A stretch of DNA of 41,441 nt from Bacteroidota bacterium. GTDB lineage: Bacteria > Bacteroidota > Bacteroidia > Flavobacteriales > Flavobacteriaceae. The DNA is taken from positions 1 through 41,441 of the forward strand of contig JAQCFO010000015.1 of assembly GCA_027619415.1 (NCBI GenBank). The letters run 5' to 3'. The notes beneath the pieces were generated by a model that had not been told where the DNA came from, did no database searches, and was given only the letters and a program-made list of their open reading frames with translations. Made by a program: the position numbers and the translations under genes. Below are positions 17,574 through 26,326 of this stretch, piece after piece (the first letter of the stretch is position 1; each line of letters starts with the position of its first letter).

Positions 17574-18139
17574 ATAAAAAAGTAGGATTGTTTTTTGGAA
17601 CTTTTGATCCTTTACATAATGGGCATGTTGCTATAGCAAAATATTTTTTAAGTGAACTTAACTTAAATGAACTGTGGCTAGTTATTACTCCATTAAGCCC
17701 GTTTAAGCAGTCAAATAAAGTGTCTAATTACTACAGCCGATTTAAAATTATCAACAATTTTTGTAAAACAGCAGATAAAATAATTTGTTCAGATGTTGAA
17801 TTCAATCTTGAACCTCCATACAATACAGCGGATACGTTGCTTTTTTTAGAAAAAGAAAATCCAAATGTTGATTTCAAAATTATCTTAGGTGAAGACAATT
17901 TAAACACCTTGCACTTATGGAGTAATTATACACATATTTTAAAACATAAAATATGTGTATATCCAAGAAACAGTTTATCAAATGTAAAAAGTAAACTTGT
18001 TCAACACCCAAATGTAAATTTATATAATGCTCCTGTAATGGATATTTCATCAACAATAATAAGAGAGAGAAAATCAAAAAACGAATCAATTGATCATTTA
18101 GTCCCTAAGGAAATATTGAATATTTTTACAAAACCTTAA
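17570..18139 (+). CDS. nadD: Nicotinate-nucleotide adenylyltransferase
   Basis: NadD transfers AMP to nicotinate mononucleotide in NAD synthesis. The 189 residues contain the nucleotidyltransferase motif GTFDPLHNGH (residues 10-19, with the HxGH histidines at 16 and 19), the TPLSPFK substrate-binding loop, the GEDNL segment and the C-terminal ISSTIIRERK motif. The start overlaps gmk by four bases. It is the last gene of the unit; the stop at 18139 is followed by a 109-base gap that holds the inverted repeat and probable promoter of the bat operon. Confidence 0.96.
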   Translation: MNKKVGLFFGTFDPLHNGHVAIAKYFLSELNLNELWLVITPLSPFKQSNKVSNYYSRFKIINNFCKTADKIICSDVEFNLEPPYNTADTLLFLEKENPNVDFKIILGEDNLNTLHLWSNYTHILKHKICVYPRNSLSNVKSKLVQHPNVNLYNAPVMDISSTIIRERKSKNESIDHLVPKEILNIFTKP

Positions 18140-18171
18140 TTAGTTTCATCTAATATTTAACCAATTATTAA

Positions 18172-18201
18172 CAATTTGAATGCTTTTTTTTATTCAAATT
18201 G
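18172..18201. repeat. Perfect inverted repeat in the bat operon promoter region
   Basis: CAATTTGAAT at 18172-18181 is repeated in inverse at 18192-18201 (ATTCAAATTG), separated by ten bases rich in T. The right arm contains the TTG that would serve as the -33 element of the promoter at 18199-18229. As a terminator for nadD it is atypical, because the T run is in the loop and not after the stem. An operator for a dimeric regulator or a cruciform-like structure fits better. The function is inferred. Confidence 0.55.
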
Positions 18202-18229
18202 CAACCCCTTAGTTAAATGAGTAATTTTA
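18199..18229 (+). promoter_or_regulatory. Putative bat operon promoter
   Basis: TTG at 18199-18201 and TAATTTTA at 18222-18229 are separated by 20 bases, which suits the flavobacterial TTG / TAnnTTTG promoter layout (the last base of the -7 box is A and not G). Transcription would start about 13 bases before the MoxR start codon. The gap is the only sizeable one before the whole eight-gene operon. Confidence 0.45.
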
Positions 18230-18248
18230 TAACATATAATTAATTTAA

Positions 18249-19250
18249 ATGGAGAATAATAAAAATATTGACATTAAAGAAATCAATGAAAAAATTCAAA
18301 AAGAAAGTGCATTTATAGATCTTTTAGAGTTAGAAATCAATAAAGTTATAGTTGGTCAAAAGCACATGATAGAAAGGCTCCTGATTGGTCTTTTAGGTCA
18401 AGGGCATATTCTTTTAGAAGGAGTCCCGGGACTTGCTAAAACACTTGCTATAAATTCACTAAGCAAAGCTGTTAAAGGCAGCTTTAGTCGGATTCAGTTT
18501 ACACCAGATTTACTTCCTGCAGATGTTGTGGGAACTATGATTTACAATATGAAAGAGAATGATTTTTCTATAAAGAAAGGGCCTATTTTCGCAAACTTTG
18601 TTTTAGCAGATGAAATAAATAGAGCTCCTGCTAAAGTGCAATCTGCCCTTTTGGAATCTATGCAGGAGAAGCAGGTCACTATAGGAGACACCACTTTTAA
18701 ACTTCAGCCACCATTTCTTGTTATGGCTACTCAGAATCCAGTAGAACAAGAAGGAACATATCCACTTCCAGAAGCTCAAGTAGATAGGTTTATGTTGAAA
18801 ACAATAATAGACTATCCTAATATTGAAGATGAACAGCAAATTGTAAGAGCTAACATTAATAATAGTTTCGGAGAAATTAAACCAGTAGTTACAATTAAAG
18901 AAATTATTAAGGCTCAAGAATCTGTAAGGATGGTATATATGGATGAAAAAATTGAAAAATATATTTTAAACTTAGTGTTTGCAACAAGGTATCCTGAAAA
19001 ATATGGTTTAAAAGAACTTAAGCCGTTAATTAATTTTGGAGCTTCACCTAGAGGAAGCATTAATCTAGCAAATGCTTCTCGCTGTTATGCTTTTATTAGA
19101 AAAAGAGGATATGTTATTCCAGAAGATGTGAGGGCTGTAATTCATGATGTTCTAAGACACAGAATAGGGTTAACCTATGAGGCTGAGGCTGAAAACATCA
19201 CATCTGAAGACATTATAAATAAAATTGTTAATCAGGTTGAAGTTCCTTAG
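18249..19250 (+). CDS. MoxR-family AAA+ ATPase
   Basis: This 333-residue MoxR ATPase is the first gene of the bat operon. The Walker A motif is GVPGLAKT (58-65), Walker B is LADEINRAP (about 119-127), and sensor 1 lies in MATQNPVEQEGTYPLPEAQ. MoxR ATPases act as chaperones that mature or insert metal into von Willebrand factor A proteins, and here the partners are probably the DUF58 protein, BatA and BatB encoded just downstream. The length is normal. The ATG at 18249 is preceded by a plausible promoter. There is a 49-base gap to the DUF58 gene. Confidence 0.96.
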   Translation: MENNKNIDIKEINEKIQKESAFIDLLELEINKVIVGQKHMIERLLIGLLGQGHILLEGVPGLAKTLAINSLSKAVKGSFSRIQFTPDLLPADVVGTMIYNMKENDFSIKKGPIFANFVLADEINRAPAKVQSALLESMQEKQVTIGDTTFKLQPPFLVMATQNPVEQEGTYPLPEAQVDRFMLKTIIDYPNIEDEQQIVRANINNSFGEIKPVVTIKEIIKAQESVRMVYMDEKIEKYILNLVFATRYPEKYGLKELKPLINFGASPRGSINLANASRCYAFIRKRGYVIPEDVRAVIHDVLRHRIGLTYEAEAENITSEDIINKIVNQVEVP

Positions 19251-19299
19251 TAGAAATTTAAATTATCAATTTTTTAAAAAAGTTAATTAATCTTATTTA

Positions 19300-20166
19300 G
19301 TGGAAACAAAAGAACTCTTAAAAAAAGTAAGAAAAATTGAAATAAAAACCAGAAGATTAAGCAATAATATTTTTGGAGGAGAATATCACAGTGCTTTTAA
19401 GGGGAGGGGTATGACTTTTAGTGAAGTGAGAAATTATCAGTTTGGAGATGACATAAGAACAATAGACTGGAATGTAACGGCAAGATATAATGAGCCATTT
19501 GTAAAAGTTTTTGAAGAAGAACGAGAATTAACTTTAATGCTGATAGTAGATATTAGTGGATCAGAATTTTTTGGCTCGGAGAATGTTTTAAAAAAAAATA
19601 TTATCACTGAAATTTCCGCAACTTTAGCTTTTTCAGCACTTCAAAACAACGACAAAGTTGGACTCATGCTTTTTACTGATCAAATCGAACTTTATATTCC
19701 TCCAAAAAAGGGGAAAACACATGTTTTAAGAATAATCAGAGAATTGATAGAGTTTAAGCCTGAAAGCAAAAAAACAGATATTGGAACTGCTCTGCAGTTT
19801 TTAATTAGCGTAATTAAGAAGAAATCAATTGCATTTATTTTATCTGATTTTATTTCTCCTGACTTTGAAAAAATTTTAAGAGTTACTGCCAAAAAACATG
19901 ATGTAACTGGAATTAGAGTTTATGACAAACTAGAAGAAACTATACCAAATTTAGGCCTGGTTCCAATGTTTGATCAGGAAACAGAAAAAATTAGACTTGT
20001 AGATACGTCATCTTTAGAGCTAAGAAACAAGTATAAAAAACAGAACTCGTTAAATTTTAAAAAAATTAACGAATTATTTTCTAAAAATGGAGCAGGAACG
20101 TTAGTGTGTAGAACAGATGAAAGTTATGTAAAAAAACTATTAAGTTATTTTAAAAAGCGTGGATAA
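19300..20166 (+). CDS. DUF58 domain (VWA-like) protein
   Basis: A 288-residue cytosolic protein of the DUF58 family that always accompanies MoxR ATPases. The diagnostic block MTFSEVRNYQFGDDIRTIDW is at about 38-57, followed by an A-domain fold with a MIDAS-type DISGS (Asp84, Ser86, Ser88), so it probably binds a divalent metal. It has no membrane helix. The start is GTG at 19300; the protein would begin METKELLKKV, which aligns with family N-termini. Its stop overlaps the next gene by eight bases. The role is probably to couple MoxR to the envelope Bat proteins, which is inference from gene order and family literature. Confidence 0.93.
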   Translation: METKELLKKVRKIEIKTRRLSNNIFGGEYHSAFKGRGMTFSEVRNYQFGDDIRTIDWNVTARYNEPFVKVFEEERELTLMLIVDISGSEFFGSENVLKKNIITEISATLAFSALQNNDKVGLMLFTDQIELYIPPKKGKTHVLRIIRELIEFKPESKKTDIGTALQFLISVIKKKSIAFILSDFISPDFEKILRVTAKKHDVTGIRVYDKLEETIPNLGLVPMFDQETEKIRLVDTSSLELRNKYKKQNSLNFKKINELFSKNGAGTLVCRTDESYVKKLLSYFKKRG

Positions 20167-21733
20167 AATAAAGCTATTTATAGTAATGTTGATTTGTGTT
20201 AATACAAACCTGTATTCACAAGATTTGCCAATTATATCATCTAAAGTCGATACAACATCGATAAAAGTCGGCGAACAGATAAAATATGAATTAAAATTGA
20301 CTGTCGACACACTCACTTTAGTTGCTTTGGATTCTAATAAGTTTTTTACCCCTTTCGAAGTAATTCTAGAAGAAGAATGGGATACTTTAAGATTTGAAAA
20401 TAAATTCAGTTTAAAAAAAAACTTTTCATTAACAAGTTTTGATCCAGGGACATTTTTTTTAAAATCTCCTAAAATAATTATTAACGATGTTTTATTTTAT
20501 TCAGATTCTATTTTGATAGATGTTTTAAGTGTAAAGGTCGACACAGTTAGTAAAAAATTTTTTGATATAAAAAACATTATTGAAGTAAATAAAAATGATG
20601 AAGGGTGGTGGAGAAATTACGTTGTGATTGGTATTATTATTTTAGTAGTTATTTTAATTTGGAAATTATATAAGCGAATCTTTAATTCAAAATTAGAAAA
20701 TGAAAAAACACAACCCCCCTTCGAGAGAGCTATAAACGCATTACAACTTTTAGAATCAAGTAATTTAAAAGAGCAATTCGAGTATAAGTTATATTACTCT
20801 AAGTTAACGGAAATTGTAAAAAATTTCTTAGAAGAAGAAGTGAATTTAGATGCTCTTGAAAGCACAACGGACGAGTTAATTAGCAAATTAGAATTATTAA
20901 AACACTCAGGTAAACTTTCATTATCGAACGAAACAATTATTAATTTTAAAGCTGTATTGAGAACGGCAGATTTAGTGAAATTTGCTAAATCAAATCCTGG
21001 AAATGAAATAGCTTTTTCAGACAAAAAAGTTTTAGAAAAAGTTTTAATAGACACTAAAGAAGCTATCCCTGCTCCAACAGAATTAGAGCTTTTAAAAAAC
21101 AAAGAATATTTAGAAAAAATCAATAAGCAAAAAAAAAACAAAATCATAAAGCTTTTTTTTGGAATAATTTCGGGACTTGTTTTATTGAGTCTAATTCTAT
21201 CTATAATGATTTTTGGATGGCAAGATGTAAAAGATAATGTCATAGGAAATTCGACTAAAAAACTATTAAAACAAGACTGGACGATCAGCACTTATGGCGC
21301 TTTTCCTGTCACCATTTCTTCTCCAGATGCATTAATTCGGGTGTTAGAAACAGAAAATCAAAAATTTGAATGGGGCTCTTTAAGTAGTAAAATTAATATT
21401 ATTTTAAATATAAAGCCAAGTGATAAAGAAAAAATGACTGACCCACAGCAGTTAATAGATGATTTAATTTTTTCTTTAAAAAAGATAGGTGCAGAAAATA
21501 TTTTAACAATGCAAGAAGAGTTTTATTTAGATAATGGCTTATCCGCAATTAAGTTTTTAGGATCTTTCGATTATTCAACAAACAACGGAACTCAAATTAA
21601 AAAAGAATATTCAAGTATAACCTTTAATCATAAAGGAGGTACTCAAAATGTTCAGATTATATTTGACAGAAATAATGATTATGCAAAACAAATTTCAAAT
21701 AAAGTAGAAGAATCAATAAAGTTTGAAAATTAA
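20159..21733 (+). CDS. Bat-operon membrane protein with C-terminal extra domain
   Basis: A 524-residue protein between the DUF58 and BatA genes. It has a signal peptide (to about residue 20), a beta-rich periplasmic domain resembling the N-terminal part of BatD-like proteins (about 22-145), a membrane helix at 153-172, a charged cytoplasmic helical region (180-325), a second membrane helix at 329-352, and a C-terminal domain of about 170 residues beginning FGWQDVKDNVIG. That domain has a strand/helix pattern that reminds me of PsbP/DcrB folds, but this is weak. The position is conserved in Bacteroidota bat operons, and the function is unknown. The start is GTG at 20159, overlapping the DUF58 gene by eight bases. 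Confidence 0.8.
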   Translation: MDKIKLFIVMLICVNTNLYSQDLPIISSKVDTTSIKVGEQIKYELKLTVDTLTLVALDSNKFFTPFEVILEEEWDTLRFENKFSLKKNFSLTSFDPGTFFLKSPKIIINDVLFYSDSILIDVLSVKVDTVSKKFFDIKNIIEVNKNDEGWWRNYVVIGIIILVVILIWKLYKRIFNSKLENEKTQPPFERAINALQLLESSNLKEQFEYKLYYSKLTEIVKNFLEEEVNLDALESTTDELISKLELLKHSGKLSLSNETIINFKAVLRTADLVKFAKSNPGNEIAFSDKKVLEKVLIDTKEAIPAPTELELLKNKEYLEKINKQKKNKIIKLFFGIISGLVLLSLILSIMIFGWQDVKDNVIGNSTKKLLKQDWTISTYGAFPVTISSPDALIRVLETENQKFEWGSLSSKINIILNIKPSDKEKMTDPQQLIDDLIFSLKKIGAENILTMQEEFYLDNGLSAIKFLGSFDYSTNNGTQIKKEYSSITFNHKGGTQNVQIIFDRNNDYAKQISNKVEESIKFEN

Positions 21734-21737
21734 TAAT

Positions 21738-22739
21738 ATGTTTCAAGAAATAACTTTTTATAATCCTGAACTTCTTTGGCTATTAATATTATTGCCTTTA
21801 TTAATTTTTGTAAATATTAAAATATCAAAAAAGAAAAGCTCTAATTTTAAAATATCTTCAACAAGAAATTTAGATTTTAAATCTCTAAAGATTAAAATTT
21901 ATCCAATTTTAGACATTTTACGATATTTAGCGATTACTATGTTAATTATAGGACTGTCTAGACCGCAAATAGTAGATGTTTCTACTCAAACTAAAACAAG
22001 TATGGGGATAGATATAGTAATTGCCGTAGATGTTTCCTCTAGTATGTTAGCACAAGATCTTAGCCCAAATAGATTAGATGCTTTAAAGGAAGTGGCTAAA
22101 GAATTTATAAATGACAGAACTAATGATCGAATTGGACTTGTAGTTTATGCTGGAGAGAGTTATACGAAGACACCCGTTACATCTGATAAATCAATAATAA
22201 TTAAATCACTTGAAGAAATTAAGTTTGATGGAGTTATAGAAGACGGTACGGCAATTGGAATGGGACTGGCAACAGCAGTTAACAGACTTAAAGATAGTAA
22301 GGCTAAAAGCAAAGTAATTATTCTGCTTACTGATGGAGTTAATAATTCAGGATTTATTGATCCAAATACTGCAGCAAATCTTGCCTCATCTTATGAAATT
22401 AAAACTTACACAATTGGCTTAGGATCTAATGGAAATGCTTTAGCCCCAATCGCTATTAATCCCAATGGCACCTTTAGATTTGGATTAACAAAAGTTGAAA
22501 TTGATGAGGAGTTGTTAAAATCTATTGCAAAAAAAACTGGAGGATTATATTTTAGAGCTACAGACAATAAAAGACTTAAAGATATTTACGAAGAAATTAA
22601 TAAACTTGAAAAAACAGAAGTAGAAGAATTTAAATACACTAATGCTACAGAAAAGTATAGATTTTTCGTGCTAATTTCTTTTGTGCTTGTTTTTATGGAA
22701 TGGATACTTAGATCAACTTTATTTAAAAGTTTTATATAA
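21738..22739 (+). CDS. batA: BatA, membrane VWA-domain protein
   Basis: A 333-residue protein with two N-terminal membrane helices (about 11-28 and 58-74), a large von Willebrand A domain, and one C-terminal helix (about 308-326). The MIDAS is VDVSSSM (Asp98, Ser100, Ser102), followed by the conserved LAQDLSPNRLDA segment, and a second metal ligand region in LLTDGVNNSG. The protein is anchored in the inner membrane, with the A domain placed beside BatB. I chose ATG at 21738 and not the in-frame TTG at 21723, because the resulting N-terminus MFQEITFYNPELLWLL matches the usual 'NPE-LLWLL' opening. It ends directly against batB. Confidence 0.92.
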   Translation: MFQEITFYNPELLWLLILLPLLIFVNIKISKKKSSNFKISSTRNLDFKSLKIKIYPILDILRYLAITMLIIGLSRPQIVDVSTQTKTSMGIDIVIAVDVSSSMLAQDLSPNRLDALKEVAKEFINDRTNDRIGLVVYAGESYTKTPVTSDKSIIIKSLEEIKFDGVIEDGTAIGMGLATAVNRLKDSKAKSKVIILLTDGVNNSGFIDPNTAANLASSYEIKTYTIGLGSNGNALAPIAINPNGTFRFGLTKVEIDEELLKSIAKKTGGLYFRATDNKRLKDIYEEINKLEKTEVEEFKYTNATEKYRFFVLISFVLVFMEWILRSTLFKSFI

Positions 22740-23771
22740 ATGTATCAATTAGAAGAGACCACATATTTTTATTTAACACTGGTAATTCCAATTATCTTAA
22801 TGGGATTTTTGATTCTTAAAAGATGGAAAAGTATTGTTCAAAAAAAGTATATATCGAAAGAATTGCTAGAAACATTAAGTCCAGACATTTCCTTATTCAA
22901 GCCTAAAGTGAAATTACTGTTTTTAACACTTTTTTTTCTGCTTACATCAATAGGTTTAGTTAACCCTAAAATAGGGACTCAGCTTAAAACAGTAAAAAGA
23001 GAAGGAGTTGATATTGTTTTTGCAATCGACGTATCTAAAAGTATGTTAGCAGAAGATGTTGCTCCTAATAGACTTGAAAAAGCAAAACGACTGGTTTCCC
23101 AAATAATTAATCAATTAAATTCAGATAGAGTTGGGGTTATTGCATATGCGGCTACAGCGTTACCAATATTGCCAATTACAAATGATTATTCCACAGCAAA
23201 AATGTTTCTTCAAAGCTTAAACACAGAGATGTTATCTTCACAAGGAACAGCAATTTTAGAATCAATCACATTAGCTAAAGATTATTATGATGATGAAAAT
23301 CAAACTAACAGAGTTTTATGTATACTTTCTGATGGAGAAGATCATGAACTTGAAAATCAAAATATTTCTGAAATAGTTGAAGCAACAGGAATTACTATTT
23401 TTACGATCGGCATAGGAACATTAAAAGGAGCTCCTATCCCAATGAAAATAAATAATATAGTGCAATCTTATAAAAAGGATTTTGAGGGGGAAGTGGTAAT
23501 TACTAAACTTATTCCTGAATTATTAGAAGAATTGGCTAACTCAAGTAGTGGCATTTATATAGATGGCACAAATACAGAAGAAGTGGTTGATACTATTATT
23601 GAAGAGTTAAAAAAAATGGATAAACAAGAATTTGAATCGAAGCAGTTTATTGCTTATAAAGATCAATTTCAATGGTTTATAGCAATTGCTTTAATTTTTC
23701 TATGTTTGGAATTGTTTATTTTTGACAAAAAAACATATTGGATAAAAAAGCTAAATTTATTTAATGAATAA
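22740..23771 (+). CDS. batB: BatB, membrane VWA-domain protein
   Basis: A 343-residue paralogue of BatA with the same layout: N-terminal helices at about 10-27 and 57-74, a von Willebrand A domain with MIDAS IDVSKSM (Asp97, Ser99, Ser101) followed by LAEDVAPNRLEKA, a CILSDGEDHE metal-region motif, and a C-terminal helix near 318-334. It starts immediately after the batA stop and overlaps batC by eight bases. In Bacteroides fragilis the bat genes were first linked to aerotolerance; the biochemical role of the BatA/BatB pair is still not settled. Confidence 0.93.
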   Translation: MYQLEETTYFYLTLVIPIILMGFLILKRWKSIVQKKYISKELLETLSPDISLFKPKVKLLFLTLFFLLTSIGLVNPKIGTQLKTVKREGVDIVFAIDVSKSMLAEDVAPNRLEKAKRLVSQIINQLNSDRVGVIAYAATALPILPITNDYSTAKMFLQSLNTEMLSSQGTAILESITLAKDYYDDENQTNRVLCILSDGEDHELENQNISEIVEATGITIFTIGIGTLKGAPIPMKINNIVQSYKKDFEGEVVITKLIPELLEELANSSSGIYIDGTNTEEVVDTIIEELKKMDKQEFESKQFIAYKDQFQWFIAIALIFLCLELFIFDKKTYWIKKLNLFNE

Positions 23772-24537
23772 AACATATAAAGTATTTTTTTTAATAATAG
23801 TGTCTTTAAAGATTTTCTCTCAGGATTCTATTGTGAATAAAAAATCAAACAACATGACGTTAGACGGGAATTTAGAGTATGTTGAAAATAACTTAATAGA
23901 TGCAGAAGTCTTTTACAGAAAAGCGATTTCAGTTGATTCTCTAAATAATGTAGCATCATATAATTTGGGCAACTCATTTTATAAAAGTCAATTAAACCAA
24001 GAAGCAGCTAATCAATACAAAACTTCAATTAAAAAATCCAATACAAAACAGGAGCGCCACAAAGCTTTTCATAATTTAGGGAATGTTTACATGCAAAACA
24101 AGGACTATCAAAGCGCTGTTAATTCTTTTAAAAGTGCCTTGCTTAATAATTCTAATGATGACGAAACAAGGTATAACTATGTTTTAGCAAAAGAGTTGCT
24201 GAAAAATGAACAAAAAAAAAAGAAGGACGACAAGAAGGACGACAAGAAGGACGACAAGAAGGACGACAAGAAGGACGACAAGAAGGACGACAAGAAGGAT
24301 GACAAGAAGGATGACAAGAAGGACGACAAGAAGGACGACAAGAAGGACGACAAGAAGGATGACAAGAAGGACGATAAAAAGAATGACAAGAAAAACAAGC
24401 AACAACAAAATAAAATATCTCCCGAGCAACTCAAAAACTTATTAAAAGCAATGGATAATCAAGAAAAAAAGGTTCAAGAAAAGGTTAACAAGAGTAAAGT
24501 TAAGGGAGTGCCTGTGAAAAACAAAAAAGATTGGTAA
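23764..24537 (+). CDS. batC: BatC, TPR protein with Asp/Lys tandem-repeat linker
   Basis: A 257-residue exported TPR protein. The signal peptide ends near SQ at 20. TPR units cover about 25-140, with the characteristic SYNLGNSFYKSQLNQEAANQ and FHNLGNVYMQNKDYQSAV helices. Residues 155-210 are a run of 14 four-residue units, thirteen DDKK and one NDKK, coded by a 12-bp tandem repeat. The tail SPEQLKNLLKAMDNQEKKVQ ending KDW is conserved among BatC proteins, so the repeat is a linker between two conserved parts. It overlaps batB by eight bases and ends just before batD. Confidence 0.9.
   Translation: MNKTYKVFFLIIVSLKIFSQDSIVNKKSNNMTLDGNLEYVENNLIDAEVFYRKAISVDSLNNVASYNLGNSFYKSQLNQEAANQYKTSIKKSNTKQERHKAFHNLGNVYMQNKDYQSAVNSFKSALLNNSNDDETRYNYVLAKELLKNEQKKKKDDKKDDKKDDKKDDKKDDKKDDKKDDKKDDKKDDKKDDKKDDKKDDKKDDKKNDKKNKQQQNKISPEQLKNLLKAMDNQEKKVQEKVNKSKVKGVPVKNKKDW
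24226..24393 (+). repeat. 12-bp tandem repeat inside batC, 14 units
   Basis: The unit is GACGACAAGAAG (Asp-Asp-Lys-Lys). Units 1-6 and 9-11 are identical; units 7, 8 and 12 have GAT for the first Asp codon; unit 13 is GACGATAAAAAG and unit 14 is AATGACAAGAAA. The near identity at DNA level, when synonymous codons are available, suggests recent expansion by slippage or unequal exchange. Because the unit is four codons, copy changes keep the frame. Confidence 0.97.
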
Positions 24538-24545
24538 ATAAAACT

Positions 24546-26324
24546 ATGAGAACAAGCGTTAATCTTTTATTGTTGTTTTTTTCAGTAATATCTTTTGAAA
24601 TTCATGCCCAAGATCAAGACGTTAGCTTTGAAGCTGTAATTAGTAAAAAAACCCTGGGGATTAACGAAACTCTAAGAGTAGACTTTAAAGTAAATAAAGA
24701 TGGAGATAATTTTTCACCTCCAAATTTTAATGGCTTTAGAGTAGTTGGCGGACCAAATCAATCAGTAAGTAATTCCTGGATAAATGGCAAAAGAACTTTT
24801 TCAAAAAGTTATTCTTATTTTTTAAGTCCTTTAAAAAAAGGATCTTTATCAATTGGTCAAGCTACTATAGAAATTGATGATCAACTTTATAAAACAATGC
24901 CTGTCAAGATAATAGTTGACAAATCTGTTGAGATTAATAAAGACCCCAATAATACTAACTATTTAGTTAACGAGAATTTACATTTAGTAGCTGAAGTTTC
25001 TAAAACCAACCCTTATTTAAATGAGAGCATTTCGGTTATATACAAACTCTATTTTAGCCCTCAAATTAATGTAACGAATGTAGGGGAAATTGACAGTCCT
25101 GAATACGTTGATTTTTGGTCAAATAATATAAAAATACCAAGACTTCAAATTGAAAGAGGATCATATAAAGGAGATAGTTATAATTATGTTATATGGAAGG
25201 AAATAGTTCTTTACCCTCAAAAAGCTGATAAATTAAACATTAAACCTCTTTCACTAGAAGTTTCAGTTGATGTGCCAACGAATAAAAGAGATTTTTTTGG
25301 AAACAGAATCTACACCCAAATTTCTAAGACTGTAACCGCAGGTAATAGGTCAATTCAAGTGAAGCCTCTTCCTAAAGATGCACCAGTCAATTTTAATGGT
25401 GCAGTTGGGAATTTCGAAATTCTATTCACTTCTTCAAAAACTCAATTAAAATCGTCAGAATCATTACAAGCAACAATTAAAGTTAAAGGATTGGGGAATC
25501 TAAAATTATTTTCAACCCCTGAGCTATCAGCCCCAAGCTCTCTTGAAAAATATGACCCAGAACACAAAGAAAATATAAAAACTGCTTTAAATGGAATGTC
25601 AGGGGATATTTCAGACACTTATACATTAGTGCCACAGTTTAAAGGAAAATACCCAATTTCACCTGTTGAATTTGTTTATTTCGATCCTCAAGCAGAGAAA
25701 TATAAATCTATTTTTTCTAAAGAAATAGTTATAAATGTTTTAGAAGGTCCTTCTTCATTTTCTCAAAAAAATGAGACTCAAGGTTTATTAAAAATTAATA
25801 CAAATAATATTCCTATAGCTAAAAGTCAATTCAGGTTTATAAAAACTAAACCAGGGTTAATTAAAATTGAGTCTCGAAAATTTATTTATTCAACATCCTT
25901 TTACTTGCTTCTTTTTTTACCTTTGATAATTATATTTATTCTATTTGGATTTATTAAATCTAAAACAACTTCAGCCTCTGATATTAAAGGGTATAAATCA
26001 AGAAGAGCTAAAAAATTAGTTAAAAAATATTTATCAGAAGCAAAAACAAGTTTAGACAAGAAAGATGTTTTTTATGTTGCATTAGAAAGAGCTTTACATA
26101 ATTTTTTAAAATCTAAATTTTCAATTGAAACATCAGATTATAGTAAAGTAAAAGTCAAAAGGTTATTGGCAAACAAAAACATTCAAACAGGTTCAATTGA
26201 GCTGTTCATTAGTTTAATCGAAAACTGTGATTATGCTAGATATACGCCAGCATCAAATGTTGCCATTAATAATGATTATGAAAATGCAGTAAAAGTAATT
26301 TTAGAAATTGACAAACAAATTTAA
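24546..26324 (+). CDS. batD: BatD, exported oxygen-tolerance protein
   Basis: A 592-residue protein of the BatD family. It has a signal peptide (about 1-22, ending IHAQ), a long beta-rich periplasmic region of repeated immunoglobulin-like domains (SFEAVISKKTLGINETLRV..., then NPYLNESISVIYKLYF), one membrane helix at about 449-468 (LLLFLPLIIIFILFGF), and a cytoplasmic helical C-terminus. I chose ATG at 24546; an in-frame TTG at 24531 overlaps batC and would add five polar residues before the signal peptide. It is followed by batE after two bases. It is thought to act in the envelope with BatA and BatB. Confidence 0.92.
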   Translation: MRTSVNLLLLFFSVISFEIHAQDQDVSFEAVISKKTLGINETLRVDFKVNKDGDNFSPPNFNGFRVVGGPNQSVSNSWINGKRTFSKSYSYFLSPLKKGSLSIGQATIEIDDQLYKTMPVKIIVDKSVEINKDPNNTNYLVNENLHLVAEVSKTNPYLNESISVIYKLYFSPQINVTNVGEIDSPEYVDFWSNNIKIPRLQIERGSYKGDSYNYVIWKEIVLYPQKADKLNIKPLSLEVSVDVPTNKRDFFGNRIYTQISKTVTAGNRSIQVKPLPKDAPVNFNGAVGNFEILFTSSKTQLKSSESLQATIKVKGLGNLKLFSTPELSAPSSLEKYDPEHKENIKTALNGMSGDISDTYTLVPQFKGKYPISPVEFVYFDPQAEKYKSIFSKEIVINVLEGPSSFSQKNETQGLLKINTNNIPIAKSQFRFIKTKPGLIKIESRKFIYSTSFYLLLFLPLIIIFILFGFIKSKTTSASDIKGYKSRRAKKLVKKYLSEAKTSLDKKDVFYVALERALHNFLKSKFSIETSDYSKVKVKRLLANKNIQTGSIELFISLIENCDYARYTPASNVAINNDYENAVKVILEIDKQI

Positions 26325-26326
26325 GT

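Noticed and set aside
20794-21291. A 165-codon open frame on the minus strand within the Bat-associated protein gene.
   Set aside because: It is antisense to a well-supported gene, has a Ser/Phe/Leu-rich composition typical of antisense frames in AT-rich DNA, and shows no domain.
24226-24393. Regular repeats considered as a CRISPR array.
   Set aside because: The unit is 12 bases with no unique spacers and is in frame within batC; no cas gene is present.
24177-24445. Open frames over the batC repeat in other phases: a Leu/Val-rich and a Ser/Phe-rich one on the minus strand and an Arg/Thr-rich one on the plus strand.
   Set aside because: A 12-bp repeat without stop codons keeps several frames open by itself; these peptides are pure repeat translation and have no conserved ends.
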